DNA of 38,670 nucleotides from Bacilli bacterium (GTDB taxonomy: Bacteria; Bacillota_I; Bacilli_A; ML615J-28; CAG-698). The translations under genes were made by a program, and so were the position numbers. Under the pieces are notes generated by a model. That model ran no database searches. It had not been told where the DNA came from and saw only the letters and a program-made list of their open reading frames with translations. The DNA is taken from contig JAFSVH010000026.1 of the NCBI GenBank assembly GCA_017450215.1, positions 1 to 38,670 of the forward strand. The letters run 5' to 3'. Positions 33,290-38,670 of the stretch are shown here, piece after piece. Every line of letters begins with the position of its first letter. The stretch's first letter is position 1.

Positions 33290-35689
33290 ATGAATTATAA
33301 TTATTATGAAGATGATGATCTTAAAATTATCAATAAAACAAAAAAAGTCCTTGAATATGATAAAATTGTTGGATTAATCAAGGATGAAACAATACTCGAT
33401 AAAACTAAAGAATTATTAGATAATGAATTACCAATGAATGATATTGATGCAATCAAAACTGCTTTAGAGAAAATCGATGAAGCATCAATGCTTATATCAA
33501 GAATTGGCAGATTCTCTATTTATTTTCACATTGATATTGCTTATCCATTAACTAAAACAGTTAAAAATGGTGTTCTAACTATTGATGAGCTTGTTCAAAT
33601 TGGAGAATTTCTAAATACTATTAGAGATTTATATGCTTATTTAGAAAGATTAGATACTAATAAAATTGAAGCACCTTTGTTTAGAAGATCAATTAATTAT
33701 TTATATTATCCAAAAGAATTAAACAATAAAATCAAATCTATTGTAACTCCATATGGTGAAATTAAGGATGATGCAAGTAGTGAACTTAAAGCTATTAGAA
33801 AAGGAATAAAAGATACTGATTCACAAATAAAGAATAAGCTAGTTGAAGTGTTAAATAAGAATTCATCTAAATTATCACAAGCAGTAATTCAAATTAGAAA
33901 TGATCGTTATTGTCTTCCTGTTAGAACTGAGATGAAGAATCAAGTTAAAGGTATTATTCATGATCAATCATCAAGTGGTGAAACGACCTTTATCGAGCCT
34001 TTAATTATTTGTGAGCTTAATAATAAACTTAATTTTTTGAGAGAAGAGGAAAAGAGAGAAATTAATAATATATTAAAGAATATATCATTAATTATTGCAT
34101 CCTCTAGTGAAGAATTAATTAATACCTATAATGAAATATTAAGTTTAGATTTATTATTCTCTAAAGCTAAATATTGTAATTCATTTAATGGTTGTAAACC
34201 GAATGTTAATGAAGATGGTATATTAGAATTATATAATGCTTATCATCCACTACTTAATGTAGAGAAAGTTGTAAAGAACAATTGTTCATTAGGTAAGGAT
34301 TATAAAGGTATTATTATTACAGGACCTAATACAGGTGGTAAGACTGTATTACTTAAAACAGTTGGTTTACTTAGTTTAATGGTTAAATATGGTTTATTAA
34401 TTCCTGCATCAAGTGAAAGTAATATTACTGTATTTGATAATATTTATGCTGATATTGGTGATGAGCAATCTATTTCTCAAAACCTTTCAACATTCTCTTC
34501 CCATTTAACAAACGTAATTGATATTATCAATAATGTAACCGATAAATCATTAGTTATCTTAGATGAATTAGGTTCAGGAACTGACCCAGCTGAAGGATCA
34601 AGTCTTGCAATTGCAATTTTTGATTATTTGATTAATCGAAAGTGTCTAGTTATTGCTTCATCTCATTATAGTGAGCTTAAGATTCATGCTTATAATGCAC
34701 AAAATCTTATTAATGCTAGTGTTGAATTTGATCCAGTTACTTTAAAGCCAACTTATCGATTATTAATTGGTGTACCAGGAATGAGTAATGCTTTAAATAT
34801 TGCTTCTAATATAGGACTAAAAAATGAAATTATCAAAAGTGCTAAAGAATATATCTTTAAAAAAAATGATAATTTAAATACAATGCTTGATAAATTGATT
34901 AAGCAATCTTATAAATTAGAAGATGAAAATAAAAAAATAGAAGAATTAAAGCAAGAATTAAAAGAAAAGATTAAACTTCAAGATTTAGAAATTAGAAAGA
35001 CTATTGATGAAAGAAATAAAATCATAATTGAAGCTAATATAGAAAAAGAAAAATTAATCAATGATACTAAAGAAGAAATCAATGATTTAATCATTGAACT
35101 TAATGAATTAAAAGCAAAGGGTGTTAAAGGCCATGAAATTGCTAATGTGAAACACAAAGCAAAAGCTTTAGAACACACTGAAATCGATGAGATTGTGAAA
35201 GAAGAGGATGTAAAATTAGATGTAGGTGTGAGAGTTTATATTCGTGGTCAAAACACTTATGGTGTAATTTCTAAAGTATTAAAAAATAATCGTTATGAAG
35301 TCACTGTTGGTAATATTGCTATTATGGTTTGGGGTGAGCAATTATCAGCAACAACCAATAATAATGATGAAAATAATAGCGAATCAATTAAACAGAGCAT
35401 GAAAAACAAAAATAATCAGCCTACAATTGAGATTAAGAAGAATGTTAGCCCAAAACTTGATTTAAGAGGCTATCGTTATGAAGAAGCTAAAGAAGCAATT
35501 GCAAAATATTTAGATGATTGCTTATATGCATCCTTAAATTCTGTAACCATTATTCATGGATATGGAACTGGAACAATTAGAAAATTAGTTATTGAGATGC
35601 TTAACAACAATCCGAATGTTTTAGAATACCGATATGGTGGAGAACGTGAAGGAGGAATGGGAGCAACAGTAGTTACATTAAAAAAATAA
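33290..35689 (+). CDS. mutS2: Endonuclease MutS2 (MutS-like ATPase with Smr domain)
   Basis: Acts in suppression of recombination and, in Bacillus, in rescue of collided ribosomes. The 799-aa product has an N-terminal helical clamp region and the MutS ATPase, with Walker A GPNTGGKT (345-352), Walker B LVILDE (421-426) and ELGSGTDPAEGSSLA. A coiled coil spans about 520-600, a KOW-like beta segment about 645-680. The C-terminal Smr domain (722-799) has LDLRG (723-727) and HGYGTG (756-761). All signature residues look intact. GGTG lies 6 nt before the ATG. trx follows after 17 nt. Confidence 0.96.
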   Translation: MNYNYYEDDDLKIINKTKKVLEYDKIVGLIKDETILDKTKELLDNELPMNDIDAIKTALEKIDEASMLISRIGRFSIYFHIDIAYPLTKTVKNGVLTIDELVQIGEFLNTIRDLYAYLERLDTNKIEAPLFRRSINYLYYPKELNNKIKSIVTPYGEIKDDASSELKAIRKGIKDTDSQIKNKLVEVLNKNSSKLSQAVIQIRNDRYCLPVRTEMKNQVKGIIHDQSSSGETTFIEPLIICELNNKLNFLREEEKREINNILKNISLIIASSSEELINTYNEILSLDLLFSKAKYCNSFNGCKPNVNEDGILELYNAYHPLLNVEKVVKNNCSLGKDYKGIIITGPNTGGKTVLLKTVGLLSLMVKYGLLIPASSESNITVFDNIYADIGDEQSISQNLSTFSSHLTNVIDIINNVTDKSLVILDELGSGTDPAEGSSLAIAIFDYLINRKCLVIASSHYSELKIHAYNAQNLINASVEFDPVTLKPTYRLLIGVPGMSNALNIASNIGLKNEIIKSAKEYIFKKNDNLNTMLDKLIKQSYKLEDENKKIEELKQELKEKIKLQDLEIRKTIDERNKIIIEANIEKEKLINDTKEEINDLIIELNELKAKGVKGHEIANVKHKAKALEHTEIDEIVKEEDVKLDVGVRVYIRGQNTYGVISKVLKNNRYEVTVGNIAIMVWGEQLSATTNNNDENNSESIKQSMKNKNNQPTIEIKKNVSPKLDLRGYRYEEAKEAIAKYLDDCLYASLNSVTIIHGYGTGTIRKLVIEMLNNNPNVLEYRYGGEREGGMGATVVTLKK

Positions 35690-35706
35690 TAAAAAAGAGG
35701 TGAATT

Positions 35707-36003
35707 ATGAAATTTGTAAATGATTTAAAAGATTTAACAGAAAAATTAACTTTAGTTGATTTCTTTGCTACATGGTGTGGACCATGCAAGATGATTGCAC
35801 CATTGTTAGAAGAATTAGATGAAAGAAATCCTGATTTAGATGTATTTAAAGTTGATGTTGATGAAGCAGAAGATTTAGCAAGAGAATTTAACATTAATTC
35901 AATTCCAACATTAATTTTATTTAAAGATAAAAAGCCAATTGAAAAAGCAGTAGGCTATATGGACTTAGATAAATTACAGAAATGGGTAAATTCAAAGAAA
36001 TAA
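35707..36003 (+). CDS. trxA: Thioredoxin
   Basis: Small dithiol oxidoreductase. The 98-aa product has the active site WCGPC (23-27) after DFFAT, and the cis-proline in NSIPTLILF. It ends in a short amphipathic helix. Length is slightly below the usual 103-108. AAGAGGTGA is 5 nt before the ATG. The mutS2-trxA proximity is conserved in Bacilli. The downstream lipoprotein gene starts 2 nt after its stop. Confidence 0.95.
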   Translation: MKFVNDLKDLTEKLTLVDFFATWCGPCKMIAPLLEELDERNPDLDVFKVDVDEAEDLAREFNINSIPTLILFKDKKPIEKAVGYMDLDKLQKWVNSKK

Positions 36004-36004
36004 T

Positions 36005-38398
36005 ATGAAAATTAACGTTAGTTTTAAATATTTTTTATTGATCTTTTTCCTCTGCTTTTTATCAATAATATTAATAGGCTGTGAAGATATAATCATTGAT
36101 GATGAGACAATAATAAATATCAGCTATGAAAAAGATACAATTAGAGTTGGTGAAGTAATGGAAATGTCATATTCATCAAATATTGAAGGGGACTTTAAAT
36201 GGTCTGTAGATGATAATAATGTAGCAAAAATTGATTCTAATGGCTTTTTGACCGGTTTAGATTTTGGTGAAGTATTAGTTACTATTACTTCAGTAGAGCA
36301 ACCTGAGCTTTCAAAATCAGTATCAATTCTTGTTCTTGATGGAGTTGTAACTAATGTAAAACCTGTTGGTCTTACCTATGGTAGTGTCGGTGATACTTTA
36401 AAATTAAGCTTTAATTTTGAACCAAAAGAAGTAAAATCACCTTATTTTTTAGAATCATTAACTCCAGATATTGTAACTGTTAATAAGAATAATACTTTAA
36501 CATTAAATAAGATTGGTAATGGAAAAATCAAAATCATAATCAATGATGATGGTGGTTATGAGCAAATTATTGATATTGGCTGTTATGATTTTACTAAAAT
36601 GCTAGTAGATCCATCTTTATCATTAGAACATAAATCTGGTGATGAAATTAAAGTAGATGATGTTACTTATTATTATGGTTTTACTTGTGTTGATACAATT
36701 GCAAAAGCAGCAAGTCTAATCACTGATAACAGTGTTATCACTGTTAAAGGTGGAGAATATTCAGACTTTTCAACAATCAAACACAACAATGTCACATTAA
36801 CTGGTACCAATAATCCTGTTGTGAAAAACAAGATAATTCTAACATCAAAAACTTCAAATGTAACAGTTGAAGGTTTTACATTTGAAGGTGATAATGCAAT
36901 ATTAATGTATGGAGAAAACAATAATATATTAATTCAAAATAATATATTCCAAAATAATAATGTTGCTTGCTCTTGGAATAAATTTATTGCTGATGGAATG
37001 ATTAGAATTTATTCATCAAAGATTACTTGTAATAATATTAGTATTACAAATAATATTTTTAAAGATATAAGCATTCCAGCAATTAATCTATCTTATATTA
37101 ATAATTTTAAAATCACTAATAATACATTTAGTAATATTTTAACTGATTGTATAAGAATAAATGAAGAAGAACCTACTTCAAGTTGTCAATGGCTAATCAA
37201 AGATAATAAATTTGATAATGTATATAATGCTATCTATGCAAGAGAATTTGCTTCATCATTTATCTCTTATGATACAATCATATCTGTATTTGATAATGAA
37301 TTTAAGAATATTAATAATTATCCAATTGAATTAACTGGTTATAATTATGGAACTGTATGTTTAGATGTAAAATATAATGATTTTGTTAATTGTGAAAAGC
37401 AAATATATATTGATAATGATGCAAAAACTTCAGATGGTAATCAAACTGAAAATCATCTTTATTCATCAATAATATTAAATAATTTCACTATTAACAATCA
37501 AAATGACATTTTAATAACATCAAATCCAGAACTTGGAACTGTTGATTTCTCAGTTAATTATTATGGTTCTTTAACAAAAGAAAATGTAAAGGCTAGATGT
37601 AGTAAGAATGTATTTGTTGGTACTGCTTCACAAAACAAGATTAATGAAGAAGAAGGTAATAAGATTTATTGCAAGAATGCATTATTTGTTGATGAAGGAA
37701 CATCAATAATTTGTGCAAATGCAACAAATTATACATCAACTAATTCTGAAATTATTGAAATTAGTAAAGATGGTATTATTACTCCTAAAAAAGAAGGACA
37801 AGCATCTATTAACATTTATAATAATAGTACATTATTAGCAACTCATAATTTTACAGTTTATGAAACATTACAAGTTGATTATGCTACTAAATTATTAGAA
37901 ATTGCTATTAGCCAAGAAGGCTATGTTGAAGGAAATAATAATTATACTAAATATGGTGTATGGTATAGTGAGCAAGTTCACGATGGTTCATTTGCTTATG
38001 GTGCATGGTGTGCTATGTTTGTAAGCTGGTGTGCTAATGAAGCTAATATTCCTAGATCTATAATTCCACTTTATGCTCTTTGCTCAGCAGGTAAACAATG
38101 GTTTGAATCAAGAGGTTTATTCCAATATAAAGAGAATTATCGTCCTAAAGCAGGAGATATTATTTTCTTCTTGTCAGCTGGTGCAGGTCACACTGGAATT
38201 GTAATATCTTGTGATGGAAATACTGTATATACAATTGAAGGAAATACAAGCAATATGTGTGCTAAAAGATCTTACAATTGGAACTATAAAACAATTACTG
38301 GTTATGGTACTCCTAATTATCCTAAATATGAGGGAACTAACGTAGTAACATTTGATGTAAGTAGTGCAACTGATGGATCTAATGCAAGCACAAGATAA
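36005..38398 (+). CDS. Lipoprotein with Ig-like, beta-helix and CHAP domains
   Basis: A 797-aa predicted surface lipoprotein: signal about 8-24 with lipobox LIGC (Cys26). Domains in order: BIG2-type Ig-like (about 36-112, VGEVMEMSYSS, GLDFGEVLVTI); a second degenerate beta region (about 115-195); a right-handed beta-helix with Asn-ladder repeats (about 240-520, many NN.I..N.F motifs); another short Ig-like unit (about 560-620); and a C-terminal CHAP/amidase domain (about 624-775). CHAP active-site residues Cys669 (GAWCAMFVSWC), His729 (GAGHTG) and Glu745 (TIEGN) are present, so it probably cleaves peptidoglycan peptides. It starts 2 nt after the trxA stop with no clear ribosome binding site, suggesting translational coupling. 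The combination is unusual. Confidence 0.85.
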   Translation: MKINVSFKYFLLIFFLCFLSIILIGCEDIIIDDETIINISYEKDTIRVGEVMEMSYSSNIEGDFKWSVDDNNVAKIDSNGFLTGLDFGEVLVTITSVEQPELSKSVSILVLDGVVTNVKPVGLTYGSVGDTLKLSFNFEPKEVKSPYFLESLTPDIVTVNKNNTLTLNKIGNGKIKIIINDDGGYEQIIDIGCYDFTKMLVDPSLSLEHKSGDEIKVDDVTYYYGFTCVDTIAKAASLITDNSVITVKGGEYSDFSTIKHNNVTLTGTNNPVVKNKIILTSKTSNVTVEGFTFEGDNAILMYGENNNILIQNNIFQNNNVACSWNKFIADGMIRIYSSKITCNNISITNNIFKDISIPAINLSYINNFKITNNTFSNILTDCIRINEEEPTSSCQWLIKDNKFDNVYNAIYAREFASSFISYDTIISVFDNEFKNINNYPIELTGYNYGTVCLDVKYNDFVNCEKQIYIDNDAKTSDGNQTENHLYSSIILNNFTINNQNDILITSNPELGTVDFSVNYYGSLTKENVKARCSKNVFVGTASQNKINEEEGNKIYCKNALFVDEGTSIICANATNYTSTNSEIIEISKDGIITPKKEGQASINIYNNSTLLATHNFTVYETLQVDYATKLLEIAISQEGYVEGNNNYTKYGVWYSEQVHDGSFAYGAWCAMFVSWCANEANIPRSIIPLYALCSAGKQWFESRGLFQYKENYRPKAGDIIFFLSAGAGHTGIVISCDGNTVYTIEGNTSNMCAKRSYNWNYKTITGYGTPNYPKYEGTNVVTFDVSSATDGSNASTR

Positions 38399-38444
38399 AA
38401 TTTGCTTATAAATAACAAAAAACATAATAATGTTTAAAGAAATT

Positions 38445-38487
38445 AGAAAATGAAATGAAAAATTTTCATTTTCTTTTTCTTTTTTTC
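38445..38487 (+). terminator. Terminator of the mutS2-trxA-lipoprotein unit
   Basis: An 11-bp stem (AGAAAATGAAA at 38445-38455 with TTTCATTTTCT at 38464-38474) with an 8-nt loop is followed by a T-rich tract to 38487. The stem is AT-rich, so termination may be partial. Confidence 0.75.
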
Positions 38488-38490
38488 AAA

Positions 38491-38520
38491 TTGACTGAAT
38501 TTGTATTGGTGGGTTATAAT
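38491..38520 (+). promoter_or_regulatory. Strong sigma-A-like promoter for the terminal small gene
   Basis: TTGACT (38491-38496), an 18-nt spacer and TATAAT (38515-38520) form a near-consensus promoter right after the preceding terminator. Transcription should start near 38527. Confidence 0.8.
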
Positions 38521-38526
38521 CTTATT

Positions 38527-38586
38527 ATGATGGCTAAAAAACGTTTTCAGCCGTTAATAAGTTCTTTTATACGGGAGGAATTATAG
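38527..38586 (+). CDS. Possible 19-codon leader ORF
   Basis: An ATG-ATG start at the predicted transcription start opens 19 codons (MMAKKRFQPLISSFIREEL) whose TAG directly abuts the ATG of the next gene. If translated it would be from a leaderless mRNA. The region also folds as a small hairpin (GGCT 38532-38535 with AGCC 38549-38552) and holds the next gene's GGGAGG. It may be a chance ORF. Confidence 0.25.
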   Translation: MMAKKRFQPLISSFIREEL

Positions 38587-38670
38587 ATGAAAAAAGAATT
38601 TAAATTACCTCAAATTGAACTTGTTTTAATTAATGAAGAAGACATTATTAAAACAAGTGGAGAAGTACAA
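38587..38670 (+). CDS. Small protein with DIIKTSG motif, N-terminal part (cut by window end)
   Basis: The first 28 codons are visible and no stop occurs before the edge. The product begins MKKEFKLPQIELVL, then acidic residues, then DIIKTSG. Short proteins with a basic start, a P-x-(I/L)-E segment and a D-(I/V)-I-x-TSG ending occur in gut Firmicutes and are usually annotated as hypothetical; that is recollection, not a search. GGGAGG is 8 nt before the ATG and a strong promoter lies upstream. It might be a peptide precursor or regulatory microprotein. Function is unknown. Confidence 0.6.
   Translation, partial: MKKEFKLPQIELVLINEEDIIKTSGEVQ

Noticed and set aside
36673-36921. Minus-strand open frame inside the CHAP lipoprotein gene
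   Set aside because: Antisense shadow of the beta-helix coding region without a ribosome binding site or recognisable features.
838-38398. Mollicutes code 4 (TGA as Trp)
   Set aside because: TGA ends rel, the 25119 gene and the second lspA at family-consistent lengths, and Trp residues are encoded by TGG.

Overview
The window reads as a chromosomal segment of a very AT-rich low-GC Gram-positive (Bacillota, probably Bacilli-like) bacterium. Three things support this. The gene neighbourhoods resemble Bacillus ones (apt-relA-dtd, nusB-xseA-xseB-dxs-recN, hisS-aspS behind a T-box, lspA-rluD, mutS2-trx). There is a T-box riboswitch. Family members typical of Firmicutes are present (RNase HIII, MutS2, CvfB, a YlbL-type PDZ/Lon protease, ComEB). 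TGA is used as a true stop (relA, the 25119 gene, second lspA), so the genetic code is 11 and not the Mycoplasma/Spiroplasma code 4. Poly-Asn tracts, lipoproteins and cell-wall hydrolase domains fit a small, AT-biased, possibly gut-associated Bacilli lineage; that last point is inference.

Layout: 1-444 (minus) is the N-terminal part of an ISL3-family transposase running off the left edge. 445-837 is non-coding, with three hairpins and the apt promoter. 838-15634 is one long co-directional cluster: apt, bifunctional rel, dtd, a 969-aa TPR/GAF/degenerate GGDEF-EAL-like protein, a membrane protein, nusB, xseA, an M3-type lipoprotein peptidase, xseB, dxs and recN, closed by a strong bidirectional terminator at 15651-15683. 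A 69-aa membrane protein lies on the minus strand, divergent from dinB; each has a good sigma-A-like promoter. dinB, cvfB and an unknown membrane protein (16121-19443) end at a complex hairpin terminator.

19591-19917 holds a promoter and a T-box leader controlling hisS-aspS; the specifier region contains GACAC, which overlaps an Asp (GAC) and a His (CAC) codon. From 23155 a tightly packed cluster carries a Cys-motif membrane protein, dCMP deaminase, PDZ/Lon protease, a membrane protein, two tandem divergent signal peptidase II genes and rluD. Then follow two tandem CNNM/HlyC-type membrane proteins, a DUF1294 protein, a small membrane protein and a CstA-family transporter with a TTG start. rnhC (minus) is convergent with cstA and divergent from mutS2-trx and a 797-aa lipoprotein (Ig-like/beta-helix/CHAP). 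At the right edge a strong promoter drives a possible 19-codon leader ORF and a small protein with a DIIKTSG motif, cut by the window end.

Functionally the window combines stringent response and tRNA quality control (rel, dtd, hisS, aspS), DNA repair (xseAB, recN, dinB, rnhC, mutS2), isoprenoid synthesis (dxs), lipoprotein processing (two lspA) and at least two lipoproteins. The least-explained items are the degenerate GGDEF-EAL protein beside rel, the twin lspA genes, the lipoprotein peptidase wedged between xseA and xseB, the beta-helix/CHAP lipoprotein, and the small-peptide locus at the right end.
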